Assembly: GCF_000374925.1 (NCBI RefSeq)
Contig: NZ_KB895541.1
Coordinates: forward strand, 1,118,122 to 1,182,121
DNA length: 64,000 bases
DNA from: Arthrobacter sp. 131MFCol6.1
GTDB lineage: Bacteria; Actinomycetota; Actinomycetes; Actinomycetales; Micrococcaceae
Direction of reading: 5' to 3'
The translations under genes were made by a program, and so were the position numbers. Positions within the stretch are counted from its first letter, which is position 1. Each line of letters starts with the position of its first letter. Below the pieces are notes generated by a model. It worked only from the letters and a program-made list of their open reading frames with translations, was not told where the DNA came from and made no database searches. Positions 1-8,775 of this stretch are shown piece by piece.

Positions 1-27
1 AGCCCCGAACCCTTGAGCTGACGGAAG

Positions 28-1128
28 CTATGCCTCAGTGGTCTGATAATGCTTTGCCCGTTCGTCGAGAACGGCAGTGGCCATGGCTAGGCGCCCGGGG
101 AGCGGAACCAATGCCTCCCGGAGCCAGATGGTGTCCGAGTAGGCATGGAACCGGTCCGGATTTACATGCAGTTCCTGGGCTACTGCCAACACCTGATTGT
201 GAGCCGTAAGGTAACGTGCCGACGACAAGTCGTTCCGTCGCCGGTGTAGCTCCAAGCGCACATCCATCTTGGCCAGATCGCGGGCCGCCTCTGCTTGGGC
301 TCCTTCGTCAAAATCCAGCAATCCGAGCGGGGACCGATCGTCGACTACGATGATCTGCTTGCTGTGCAGGTCTCCGTGGGACCACACCAGCGGATCCGGG
401 GCCGTCCGAAGCAAATTCTTCGTCACATCCTCCGCTGCGGCCCGCAAGGCACTGACTTGAGGCGACATTTCCGGCACGTTTTCGAAGTGACGCAGCCAGC
501 GGTTCACGCATCGCCACAGATACGCCGCTTCCACCTCTGCTGAGCGGAGCGGCAGACTGTTCAGAACGCTGCGTGCGGCGTTGCCGGGCGGGACGCTCAG
601 CAGAGCGACCCACGAGCGCGCCCATTTCTCCCATGCCCGTGCGAACGATTCATCGCTGGTCGTGTAGTCATCCTCACTCAGCTCGTTCAGGGTCGGTCCC
701 GGGACGGTGCTGAAAGCGATGACGTCCTCGGAGCTGCGGAGGATCCTGGGGGTCGTGAAGGTGCCGCCGGCGTCCAGGAGAATGGTCACGCGAGCGCAGC
801 GTTCGGCGGACGCGATGGCCTGCCCTGGCCGGAAAATCTTAATGTAACGGCCCTCCGCCCGGACCACCGCACGCCTGTGGGGCCGATACGTAATAAGTTC
901 GCCTTCCTGGGCTTCCGCCCGCAAGGCGGGCAGTTCGGGATCGTCCAGCGGCACGAGTTCAAAGCGCCCCTGACGCAGATAGGCTCCACGGAGAGCGCGG
1001 GTCCGGCCCTGGCTCACGACCTCCAGCACGTAGTTTCCTGGCTTCTTGTCGAACCAGGCCCGGCTGACGCGCCAAGTTGTGCCCGTAGCTTCGTCGGCAT
1101 ATTGCGGGACGGGCAGGTACCAGCTCAT
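28..1128 (-). CDS. Aminoglycoside phosphotransferase (APH)-like family protein
   Basis: The C-terminal half carries the APH/choline-kinase catalytic signature: WSHGDLHSKQ (Brenner-type HGDxH loop) followed about 15 residues later by LLDFDEG, the metal-binding DFD equivalent. The N-terminal 100 residues form a less typical lobe. The family transfers phosphate from ATP to small molecules or proteins. The substrate cannot be told from sequence, and resistance should not be assumed. I prefer the ATG at 1128 (366 aa), which has GGAG eight bases upstream. An in-frame ATG at 1170 would add 14 residues. The gene is cytosolic in appearance, with no signal peptide or membrane segment, and sits alone on the minus strand about 250 bp downstream of the next minus-strand gene. 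Confidence 0.7.
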   Translation of the reverse strand: MSWYLPVPQYADEATGTTWRVSRAWFDKKPGNYVLEVVSQGRTRALRGAYLRQGRFELVPLDDPELPALRAEAQEGELITYRPHRRAVVRAEGRYIKIFRPGQAIASAERCARVTILLDAGGTFTTPRILRSSEDVIAFSTVPGPTLNELSEDDYTTSDESFARAWEKWARSWVALLSVPPGNAARSVLNSLPLRSAEVEAAYLWRCVNRWLRHFENVPEMSPQVSALRAAAEDVTKNLLRTAPDPLVWSHGDLHSKQIIVVDDRSPLGLLDFDEGAQAEAARDLAKMDVRLELHRRRNDLSSARYLTAHNQVLAVAQELHVNPDRFHAYSDTIWLREALVPLPGRLAMATAVLDERAKHYQTTEA

Positions 1129-1380
1129 CGGATCAGCTCCAAGTGCCGCTTCAGATTGTGTGACCAGCATGAACGAAGAGCATGAGGTCCAGATGAAGTG
1201 CGCATTAAGGAACCCTCATGAATGGACCGCCGTCGGATCGCTCATTTTGCCTGGTGACCAGGCACGCGGTGACCATCACAGGCGGGTGCAGACGCAGAGT
1301 GAGGAAAACGCTGTGACCGGAACGACGATGATGAGTGGACCGCACTGGCGGCGTGTAGTGGCAGCCCTCGCCAACAGCGG

Positions 1381-1686
1381 TCAGCCCGCGCCCTGGCCCT
1401 CGCGGGCCACCTCTTCCAGAATCCTGGCTGTCGGCGCTGCCGTCATCAGCTGCCCTATCACCTCCGGCTTGTCCCACACCTGGCTGCGCAACTTTTCCAG
1501 AAAGCCGGTCGCGGCGTCGCTGGTGTCGAAGTCAAGGAGCACGGCCACGCTGTTCTGGTCCTCGGTATCCCGGAACAAGCGGACAGACCGGGCGCCTGAG
1601 GCGGCGCGGCCTGCGGGATCACTGTCGAAGACGTTCTTGAAAGCCTCATAGTCCCGGACCGGATAGCTAATCTGCAGGGTGAACAT
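1381..1686 (-). CDS. Small hypothetical protein, dimeric alpha/beta-barrel-like
   Basis: This 101-residue protein begins MFTLQISYPVRDYEAFK and has the beta-alpha-beta-beta-alpha-beta pattern of the antibiotic-biosynthesis-monooxygenase/cyclase (ferredoxin-like) superfamily. The start is supported by GGAAAGGAA seven bases upstream of the ATG. It is divergent from the phospholipase D family gene at 1855. No catalytic residues can be assigned. The fold call is pattern recognition only. Confidence 0.6.
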   Translation of the reverse strand: MFTLQISYPVRDYEAFKNVFDSDPAGRAASGARSVRLFRDTEDQNSVAVLLDFDTSDAATGFLEKLRSQVWDKPEVIGQLMTAAPTARILEEVAREGQGAG

Positions 1687-1854
1687 CGTCGTTCCTTTCC
1701 CTCGGGCTGTGTCAGGAACACGATAGGCCGACCAGCGCCATCCCGGTAGGGCCAGAGTGCGGCTTTGATCCGGTCGGTGACATTAGGCAGCACAGTCGCT
1801 ACGTTGAACATCGGACACTAGTGGCCTGGGTTCGGGCGCCGAAAGAAGGACTGA

Positions 1855-3468
1855 GTGGACAGTGATGCTGGTACGTGGTTTCTGAGCCGCGCTGAGCGGG
1901 GGAATTTGGCCACAGACGTGCACGCGGGCGGTGCCGGATCGCCGCCGTGGTCGGAGGGCAATCTAGTGCGGCCCCTGATTCATGGTGCGACCTACTTCGC
2001 CCGGCTGCACGAGGAGTTGACGGCTCTGAAGGCGGGAGACCGCGTGTGGTTCACCGACTGGCGTGGCGACGCCGACGAGCGGCTGCTGGCGGACGGACCG
2101 TCGATCGGCGACGTGCTCGCGGGGTTGGCCGGCGCGGGTGTGGAAGTGCGGGGCCTTGTTTGGAGATCCCACGGAGAGCGCGTGTCGGCCCCGATCAGCG
2201 GCCGATCCAATGAGCTCCTGAGTCGCCAGGTCAACGACGCCGGCGGAGAGGTGCTTCTGGATCAGCGTGTACGCCTGTTTGGCTCCCATCACCAAAAAAT
2301 CTTCGTCATCCGCCGTCGTGACAATCCGTCGCGGGACGTCGCGTTCGTTGGCGGGATCGACCTTTCCCACAGCCGTCGGGACGATGCCGACCACGCGGGC
2401 GACCCCCAAGCCGTGAGCATGGATTCCCGGTACGGGAAACGACCGCCGTGGCACGATGCCGCCCTCGAACTGCGTGGCCCCGTGGTGGCAGATGTGCTGG
2501 CAGTGTTCGCTGAACGGTGGAACGACCCCCATCCCCTGGACCGACGCACCCCCTACCGGATGCTGCTGCAACGACTGGCCCGTATGCCCCGGCACCCCGA
2601 ACCGCTCCCGGCCACTGCTCCTCCGCCACCACCGGCGGGCCCCCACGCGGTGCAGCTGCTGCGCACCTACGGCGTTAGGCGTCCCCCGTTTCCGTTCGCG
2701 CCTGGTGGGGAGCGCAGCATTGCCCGCGCCTACACGAAAGCCTTCGCCCGTGCCCGCACGCTGATCTACGTCGAGGATCAGTACCTGTGGTCGAAAGAGG
2801 TCGCAGCCGGAATCGCGGAGGCCCTCGACCGGAATCCCGACCTGAACGTGATCGCCGTCGTCCCCCGTTACCCCGACGCTGATGGGCCGCTCGCAGGGCC
2901 GGCGGCCCGGATCGGGCAACTGCGTGCCATCAGCATGCTGCGTCGGGTCGCGCCCGACAGGGTCGGCGTGTTCGACCTGGAGAACCGCGCGGGAACTCCG
3001 ATCTATGTCCACGCCAAGATTTGCATCATCGACGACACCTGGTTCACCTGCGGCTCAGACAACTTCAACCGCCGGTCTTGGACCAACGACAGCGAGCTCA
3101 CCTGCGCCGTATTCGACACGACTGTCGAAAACCGGGACGCGGCCGGCACTGACAACAGCCACGACACTTTCCGGCCTTTGGCTCGCGGGCTCCGGCTCCA
3201 ACTCTGGGCCGAACACTTGGGCCTGGACCAGAACGACCCCCGGCTCGTCGACCCGGCGGCCGGGCTCAAACTTTGGAATACCACCGCAGACACTCTCGAC
3301 CGCTGGCATGAAACCGGCTGGGGCTCACCCCGACCCGCCGGACACGTGCGCCACCACACGCCAGAGCCTGTGTCGCCGCGCCAACGCCTCTGGGCAGATC
3401 CGATGAGCCGCCTCCTCATGGACCCAGACGGCCGCCCCCGCCGGCTGCGCGGCACCACCCAGTTCTAG
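1855..3468 (+). CDS. Phospholipase D family protein with two HKD motifs
   Basis: The protein has 537 residues and both halves of a PLD active site. The first HxK is H146/K148 (GSHHQKIFVI), followed by an acidic/GGID segment near 165. The second is H386/K388/D393 (YVHAKICIIDDTWF) followed by GSDNFN. Two intact HKD halves indicate a complete phosphodiesterase/phosphatidyltransferase, as in bacterial PLDs and cardiolipin-synthase-like enzymes. There is no signal peptide or membrane segment, so a cytosolic enzyme is likely. The start is GTG at 1855, four bases after AGAAGGA. A proline-rich linker near residues 250-265 separates the halves. PLD proteins also occur in defence systems (DrmC in DISARM), but no DISARM partner is adjacent. 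Confidence 0.85.
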   Translation: MDSDAGTWFLSRAERGNLATDVHAGGAGSPPWSEGNLVRPLIHGATYFARLHEELTALKAGDRVWFTDWRGDADERLLADGPSIGDVLAGLAGAGVEVRGLVWRSHGERVSAPISGRSNELLSRQVNDAGGEVLLDQRVRLFGSHHQKIFVIRRRDNPSRDVAFVGGIDLSHSRRDDADHAGDPQAVSMDSRYGKRPPWHDAALELRGPVVADVLAVFAERWNDPHPLDRRTPYRMLLQRLARMPRHPEPLPATAPPPPPAGPHAVQLLRTYGVRRPPFPFAPGGERSIARAYTKAFARARTLIYVEDQYLWSKEVAAGIAEALDRNPDLNVIAVVPRYPDADGPLAGPAARIGQLRAISMLRRVAPDRVGVFDLENRAGTPIYVHAKICIIDDTWFTCGSDNFNRRSWTNDSELTCAVFDTTVENRDAAGTDNSHDTFRPLARGLRLQLWAEHLGLDQNDPRLVDPAAGLKLWNTTADTLDRWHETGWGSPRPAGHVRHHTPEPVSPRQRLWADPMSRLLMDPDGRPRRLRGTTQF

Positions 3469-3547
3469 GCACATAGCGCTTCACGACAGTGACGGCGTGT
3501 CACTCGTTGCTGCCGGCCGCACAAGGCCGGTCAGGGCTGCTCCCGGA

Positions 3548-4531
3548 TCAGCGCACCGAATAATAACTGCTGGTTGTGGTGGCAGTCGTATAGCCGGGCT
3601 TGGCACCGGTAACGCTGACGGTGAGCTTGGCACCTTTATCGGCGGTCCGGACCTTGTAGGTCGAATACCAGGCTCCTGAGATCGGGACGCCGTTGCGCAG
3701 CCAGCGGTACTTGAAGGCCGTGCCCCAGGTCCAGGCGCCCCGACTCACAGACAACACATTCCCGGCCTTGACGGTGCCGACGATCGTCGGCGTGGACGAA
3801 CTCAGGGTCCCCGCCGCCACCTTCGCCGAAGAGAAGGCGCCCTGGGTCTTCAAGATCCTGCCATTCAACGTCGAGGTGACCCAGATGTCGATCTTCCTGC
3901 CCAAATCGGCAGCCACAGGCGTGTAGTGGCGACCAGTGGCCCCGGCGATCGTCACGCCGTCACGCATCCACAAGTAGGATTCGCGCACCACGTTCATTTC
4001 ATTACGTGCCCAGAGACCGGGGACGACGGTCAGGGCCTTCCCCACGGTCGGCGTGCCTTGGATGTAAGGCGGTCTGGTCTGGGCCGGGTCACGCAGGGTC
4101 ACGGGCTTGGGCGCCGTGACTCGCACCTGGGCGGTGTCGTAGCCCGCGGCCGCGACCGTCACGAGGACCGTGACGGTCGCACCGACGTCGGACACGCCGG
4201 GCGTGAACCTCGGGCCGCTGGCCAATACCTTCCCGTCCGGAGACAACCAGTCGTAGGTGACCGTCAGCTTGTCGGACGGTTCCGACCAGGTGCCCGCCGT
4301 CACCTTCATCACGGAGCCGGTCACGAAGGTCCCGGTAACGATCGGCTCGGTGACGTTCGTCAGCTGCATCAGGCCCGCGGCCGCAGGCACAGCTACCGCG
4401 TTGGAGTAGGCATCGATCGGGATGGCATGCATCGGGTCGTCGGCGTCGGCGTGGGCCGGGACGGCGAGGCCGGCAAGCGAGAGCGCGGCGAGTGCCCCGG
4501 CGATGCCGAGACGGATGGTCTTCTTGTTCAA
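3548..4531 (-). CDS. Secreted Ig-like repeat protein (shorter paralogue)
   Basis: The protein begins with a Sec signal peptide (NKKTIRLG, a hydrophobic core, then AVPAHA cleavage) and consists of tandem repeats of about 85-95 residues of the type TPTIxGTVKAG...W...YRWLRNGVPIxGA...Y...G..I.V.VT, common in actinobacterial surface proteins. No LPXTG sorting signal or C-terminal membrane anchor is visible, so it is probably released or held non-covalently. The likely start is TTG at 4531 (327 aa), with GGGGGAA just upstream and matching the start of the paralogue at 6597. Its last roughly 280 residues match the C-terminus of that 624-residue neighbour, so the two are tandem duplicates. Confidence 0.75.
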   Translation of the reverse strand: MNKKTIRLGIAGALAALSLAGLAVPAHADADDPMHAIPIDAYSNAVAVPAAAGLMQLTNVTEPIVTGTFVTGSVMKVTAGTWSEPSDKLTVTYDWLSPDGKVLASGPRFTPGVSDVGATVTVLVTVAAAGYDTAQVRVTAPKPVTLRDPAQTRPPYIQGTPTVGKALTVVPGLWARNEMNVVRESYLWMRDGVTIAGATGRHYTPVAADLGRKIDIWVTSTLNGRILKTQGAFSSAKVAAGTLSSSTPTIVGTVKAGNVLSVSRGAWTWGTAFKYRWLRNGVPISGAWYSTYKVRTADKGAKLTVSVTGAKPGYTTATTTSSYYSVR

Positions 4532-4588
4532 TTGTTCCCCCAAAGTCTTCGGGCCGGTCCCCCCGGGCCCATGATGATAGTAGCGCCC
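4529..4588. repeat. Duplicated leader, copy 1
   Basis: The 60 bp around and upstream of the TTG start of the 3548-4531 gene nearly match 6595-6654 upstream of its paralogue, including a shared GGGCCCATGATGAT block and TAGCGCCC. A further shared GCTGCAGGTC lies about 25 bp beyond in both. The duplication therefore covered the regulatory region as well as the coding sequence. Confidence 0.8.
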
Positions 4589-4722
4589 GGGACCGGTCTG
4601 CGACTACGTCGCTGCAGGTCAGGGTGCAGGATTGACGGCGTAACGTCTCCAGGTCACCAACGAGCGCAAGGGAGTCTGGGCGACACCAGGACCCTTTGCC
4701 TCGCACCAGGTGGGGCCTGCGG

Positions 4723-6597
4723 TCAGCGGGCGAAGTACGCTCCGCTGGTCTGGGTGACGGTCGTACAGCCGAGCCGGGAGCCTGTGACACGGACGGTAAT
4801 CCTCTTATCCCTGTCGGCCGTCCGGACCTTGTAGGTCGAAGCCGTTGCACCGTAGATCGGGACGCCGTTGCGCAGCCAGCGGTACTTGAACGCAGTGCCC
4901 CAGGTCCAGGTGCCGGGCTTCGCGGTCACCAGTGTTCCGGCCTTGACGGTTCCGGCGATCGTCGGCGTGGCCGAGCTCAACGCCGCAGCAGCCACCTTCG
5001 CCGTAGCATCGGTCGACTGGGTCTTCAGGATCCTGCCGCCCATCGTGGACGTGACCTTGACAGAGATTTTCTTGCCGAAGTCGCCGCCCACCAGGGTATA
5101 GTCCCGGCCGGTGGCCCCGACGATCGGGGCGCCGTCACGCAGCCACTGGCGGCTCTCTGTCAGTCCCTGTGCATAGCCTGACCAGGTGCCGGTGGAGACG
5201 GTGAGCTTCTCCCTCACCGTCGTGTTGCCCCGGATGGCCGGGGCTTTGGTCTGGGTCGGGTCCGGCGCGGTCACGGGCTTGGGCGCGGTGACCTTTGCCC
5301 AGGCGGTGGTATAGCCGGGAGCGGTGGCGGTCGCTATGAGCGTGACCGTCGTCCCAAGCTGGGTCAGGTTGGGTGTGAAGGTCGGGCCGGTGGCCGATAC
5401 CTTCCCGTCCGGGGACTGCCAGTAATAGATGACAGTCAGATTTTCGGCAGGTTCGGACCAGGTGCCGGCCGTCGCCGTCATCGCCGTGCCAATCACGGCG
5501 GCACCGGCCAGGACCGGCTTGGTGACATTCGTCAGCGGCTTCAGCTCAACCTTCGGGGGCTCCGGGGGCGCCGGGATGACCGTGCCCGCGGCCGGGGGGA
5601 CGGCCACTGAATTGGAGCTGGCCTCGGGGCCGCCAGACGTGGTCACGAGCTCCAGGGTGTGGCCCTGGTCCTCGGCGGTGATCGTATAGGTCAGTTCGTT
5701 GGCGTCGGGAATCTGTATGCCGTCGCGCATCCACTGGAAGCGGTGCTCATTCCAATCGCTGGTGTTCCGGTCGGTGTGGTCAAACCAGGGAAGGTCGACA
5801 GCGGTGAGGGTGTCCCCCACCTCGGTGCCGCCGGTGACCACAGCGCCGGGCGTCTCGGGGGTGAAGGTGCCGCGCCTGGCTGCGGAGGTCACGGAGACCG
5901 GGTCGAGGCCGGCGGCGTAGCCGGTGACCCGGAGGCTGAGCAGCCCCGTCGGGCCCCACGTTGTCCTATCAAATCTTGGGGCGGTGGCACCAGGGATGGG
6001 CGAGCCGTCACGGAGCCACTGATACCGGAACTGAACGCCACTCGGCCCCCAGTCCCCCAGTTGGGCGACGACGACGGGCCAGTATTCACCATCTTCTGCG
6101 CCCAGGGATTCGAAACCCACATACCCCGCCCGGACCGTCGGAACGGCGCCGGCGGCGTCCGAGACCGAAGGCGTCTTGGTCGACTGGACGGTAGTTGCTT
6201 TGAACTCCGGAGCACGGCCCGTGGTCCTAACCCGGATGCCCTTGCCGAGGTCCGACCTGGTCAGCCGGTACGTGGTACCGGTGGCGCCCAGGATCGGTAC
6301 GTCGTTGCGCAGCCACTGGTGCGTGAGCGTCGCGTTGGAGGGACCCCAAACGCCGTCGTAAACGGTGAGGGTGTTGCCGACCAGTAGGGCGCCCCCGATA
6401 AGCGGCCGCGGGCCGGCAACCGGGGTGTTGACCATCACCGGCTCCTGGCTCCCGTCCGGCGCCGTGCAAAGCTTGATCGAATCAACGATCGGGCCGCAGG
6501 ACGGTACGAAGCCTGCGTGCGCCGGAACCGCGAAACCGGCCAGCGACAGGGCGGTAAGCGCCCCGGCGGCGCCGAGACGGATGGCCATCTTTTTCAA
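4723..6597 (-). CDS. Secreted Ig-like repeat protein (longer paralogue)
   Basis: This 624-residue protein has a signal peptide (KKMAIRLG, hydrophobic run, AVPAHAG) and about six tandem repeats. Several contain the YQWLRDG/YRWLRNGxPI core and a GTW or GVW strand, typical of Ig-like wall or surface repeats. A Pro-rich linker (PAPPEPPK) near residues 340-350 splits the array. The half after it resembles the shorter downstream paralogue throughout. The start is TTG at 6597 with GGGGGGAA upstream. An internal ATG three codons later is possible. No sorting motif is visible. Adhesion or wall association is inference from repeat type only. Confidence 0.75.
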   Translation of the reverse strand: MKKMAIRLGAAGALTALSLAGFAVPAHAGFVPSCGPIVDSIKLCTAPDGSQEPVMVNTPVAGPRPLIGGALLVGNTLTVYDGVWGPSNATLTHQWLRNDVPILGATGTTYRLTRSDLGKGIRVRTTGRAPEFKATTVQSTKTPSVSDAAGAVPTVRAGYVGFESLGAEDGEYWPVVVAQLGDWGPSGVQFRYQWLRDGSPIPGATAPRFDRTTWGPTGLLSLRVTGYAAGLDPVSVTSAARRGTFTPETPGAVVTGGTEVGDTLTAVDLPWFDHTDRNTSDWNEHRFQWMRDGIQIPDANELTYTITAEDQGHTLELVTTSGGPEASSNSVAVPPAAGTVIPAPPEPPKVELKPLTNVTKPVLAGAAVIGTAMTATAGTWSEPAENLTVIYYWQSPDGKVSATGPTFTPNLTQLGTTVTLIATATAPGYTTAWAKVTAPKPVTAPDPTQTKAPAIRGNTTVREKLTVSTGTWSGYAQGLTESRQWLRDGAPIVGATGRDYTLVGGDFGKKISVKVTSTMGGRILKTQSTDATAKVAAAALSSATPTIAGTVKAGTLVTAKPGTWTWGTAFKYRWLRNGVPIYGATASTYKVRTADRDKRITVRVTGSRLGCTTVTQTSGAYFAR

Positions 6598-6654
6598 TTG
6601 TTCCCCCCAGGGTCAGCGGGCCGGTCCCCCGGGCCCATGATGATCGTAGCGCCC
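6595..6654. repeat. Duplicated leader, copy 2
   Basis: This is the counterpart of 4529-4588. The TTG start context, ribosome-binding site and about 45 bp of upstream sequence are shared with the paralogous downstream gene. Confidence 0.8.
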
Positions 6655-7175
6655 TGCCTGCTGTTTTCGGCACTGTTGCTGCAGGTCACGGTGCCGGGAT
6701 GATCTCGAACTGCTCCACACCCACAGGTTGTCGGCCAAGGCCGCCGGAGTCCACGACCAGACATGGACCCAACCGTGTTCCAGGCCTTGCGCTCCTCACC
6801 GGTGATCCCGCAACGTAGGCCAGATGGTTTTGCAGGCCCAGCAGGTGTCATGCCTCAGGGCCTCGTCGCAGAACTGGGTGCCCATCTCGATGCACTTCTC
6901 GAAGTTGATGTAGGTCCGGGGTTCACGGCGAACGTGTCAACAGCGGTGGTCCCCGCGGAGCGCTTTGCTCGGCTCCTGAACAACTACACGTAGCCACCCA
7001 GTGTTGCGACGATGGAAGGGCCGCAACGGTTGGTCTTGATGACTGCCTCGAAAAAGTGAATACGGAACAACTCCTTCCTTGACAGTGACCTTAGGCACCA
7101 AGAAGTCCCCTAGGCTGCTACGTTGTTCCCAGCTGGGGGCATTGGGGACTCCCTGCACTCTCAAGGGGAACTCAC
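6655..7175. other. Intergenic region with possible gene remnant
   Basis: I see no intact gene. On the minus strand about 6796-6930 encodes a stop-bounded peptide ending MGTQFCDEALRHDTCWACK...RDHR, with two CxxC-like cysteines. It looks protein-like but lacks an upstream start and is probably a relic. A TTGACA hexamer lies at 7079-7084 upstream of the next plus-strand gene, but no well-spaced -10 could be assigned. Confidence 0.35.
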
Positions 7176-7631
7176 ATGAGCACTGAATATCCGCACCCGG
7201 GCTACTCAGCCATTGCAGCAGAGACTGAAGACGCCAAGCGTTCCCGTAAGGGACGGACCGGCATCGGAATCGGGCTCCTTGCAGTGGGTGCGCTCGCCGC
7301 GTTTGGCATGGTCTGGTTGTACACGCAGTACGGCCCCCTCATCGGCACCCTCAGCGAGAGCGAGAGGGCCGAAGTCGTCATATTCGACGCCCTTAATGTC
7401 CTTTTCATTCTCGCCCTGCTCGTTGGCGGGATTTGGAACATCTCAGCACGACGCAGCAAATCCCTGGCTCCCCCTATTGCAGCGCTGGCCCTGTCCGGCA
7501 TCGGCCTAGCACTTGCAATCACCAATCTCCTGGACACCTTGAATACGGTGGGAATGAGGCCAAACTTTGTCGCGTTTTTTCTCTACTTAGGCATCCTCGT
7601 GCAGACAATCAGGCTCATACGGGGGCGTTGA
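7176..7631 (+). CDS. Small multi-pass membrane protein
   Basis: The 151-residue protein has four hydrophobic segments (about 28-50, 70-90, 97-118 and 128-146) and a short charged N-terminus with KRSRKGR before the first, predicting a cytosolic N-terminus. The start ATG at 7176 has AAGGGGA seven bases upstream. I do not recognise a family. The gene stands alone, and the strong hairpin at 7747-7782 lies about 115 bp downstream. Confidence 0.7.
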   Translation: MSTEYPHPGYSAIAAETEDAKRSRKGRTGIGIGLLAVGALAAFGMVWLYTQYGPLIGTLSESERAEVVIFDALNVLFILALLVGGIWNISARRSKSLAPPIAALALSGIGLALAITNLLDTLNTVGMRPNFVAFFLYLGILVQTIRLIRGR

Positions 7632-7746
7632 TCAGCTTCGAGCCGATCTTCAGGTCCTTCGCCGGGGTCTTGCCGGGGGCCGGCTCGGCAGGTGTCAGTT
7701 GGCCAACTGTTGTGAACCGTGGCCATTTGGGTTGGGAAATGGAACA

Positions 7747-7782
7747 GAACGGCCCCGCACGCGTGTGCGTGCGGGGCCGTTC
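7747..7782. terminator. Perfect 16-bp stem hairpin
   Basis: GAACGGCCCCGCACGC (7747-7762) pairs fully with GCGTGCGGGGCCGTTC (7767-7782) around a GTGT loop. It is of the same type as the hairpins at 41858 and 19961. It lies 45 bp before repeat element copy A. Confidence 0.85.
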
Positions 7783-7826
7783 CGGATCGATCGACTCACC
7801 GGCGGGAAAGAAAGAAAGAAGAAAGT

Positions 7827-7937
7827 GTAGATGGACAGGCTACTTGGTACCGAGGACCACTTTCGCTACCGCGCATTTCCGCGATCGCAGGAGCCCGTGC
7901 GCGCCATGACATGGACAAACCAGATGGTCCTTTATGC
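7827..7937. repeat. Terminator-linked repeat element, copy A
   Basis: This is the first of three related elements of about 100-110 bp. The left block starts GTAGATGGACAGGCTACTT and runs into GGTACC-GAGGACCA. The right block is ATGGACAAACCAGATGGTCC followed by TTTATGC. The two blocks are direct repeats of one another (GGACAGGCT..TTGGTCC-like core). The middle 50-60 bp is not conserved between copies. Compare 12667 and 20099. Confidence 0.65.
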
Positions 7938-8171
7938 TCCTGTCGTGGTTCCGGATCCGCCTCCTTTTGCTCGCCCTGAGATTTAGAGGCGCCCAGTCGT
8001 GACACCAGGGACTCGATTCTCCAACTGCCCCGCACTGTACGGCCGGAACCTCTCGCGACGCCGAGGGTTTATGTCCCACGTCGGTAGCGAGCCGCCGATG
8101 ACCTGACACAGGCTGGGCCGTGCTCCAATTCCGGCCAGAACGGAATGAAGGTGCAGGGTGGAAATGGGGGT

Positions 8172-8260
8172 GGTCCTGACTCAAACCGTCACAAGCAACC
8201 GGCGAGTCGTGGGTGGTCCTGGTTCAAGCCGTCACACCGGTCCTGAATCAAACTGCCATA
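8172..8260. repeat. Three 22-bp direct repeats
   Basis: The unit GGTCCTGACTCAAACCGTCA is seen at 8172-8193, 8215-8236 and 8239-8260 with a few substitutions. Start-to-start spacing is 43 and 24 bp. It resembles the terminal or subterminal repeats of insertion sequences, but no transposase is adjacent. Confidence 0.55.
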
Positions 8261-8277
8261 GTCAGAATTGGGACTGA

Positions 8278-8775
8278 GGACCACGCAGCCAATACCGGAA
8301 CCCGAGGCGTCCGAAGCCGGCCAACCAGCCTAGAGCCGACGAGCGGTCGAGCCGCGAGAACGACGCGCGCCGCAGGCGCGAAGAAGAGGCCGAAGAGCGT
8401 CGTCGCCAGCAAAACTTCGACCGCACTCTGCTTCTCATTGACAAGTACGTGATTCCGTTGACGAAAAATTACCTCATTCCGGGTGCGACTAAGTTGTGGG
8501 ACACCAAGGGCAGACCATTGTGGGACACCAAAGTCGTGCCCGGGGGGAAACGGCTTGCGCAGCGATTGTTCCGCCCGAAGCTGAGCGAGCCAGAGGTCCC
8601 AACCGTGAACGGAGATGCTCCTGAGTTCGCAGCCGAGACCGCCAACCCGCACGCGGCCTTCCGGCACAGTACCAACCACACAGTCGAGATGTCGGCCGAA
8701 AAAGAGGCCGTTGAAGACACGGCCGTCGCTGACGTCATCCAGATAGATAAATACCAGGACTGCCGGTCCGCGTAG
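8278..8775 (+). pseudogene. 5'-truncated charged coiled-coil ORF
   Basis: The frame is open from a stop at 8275 to TAG at 8773 but contains no ATG, GTG or TTG before GTG 8449. The upstream part encodes a highly charged helix (RRRREEEAEERRRQQ) followed by NFDRTLLLIDKY, then two WDTK-containing segments and an acidic tail. The protein-like sequence upstream of any usable start suggests the 5' end was lost, with the break next to the direct repeats at 8172-8260. No family is recognised. If it is expressed, GTG 8449 would give 108 aa. Confidence 0.35.

Noticed and set aside
1458..1811. 117-codon minus-strand ORF starting MFNVATVLPNV
   Set aside because: It overlaps the better supported 101-codon gene in another frame, and only its first 35 codons look protein-like. 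It may be a remnant but is too weak to list.
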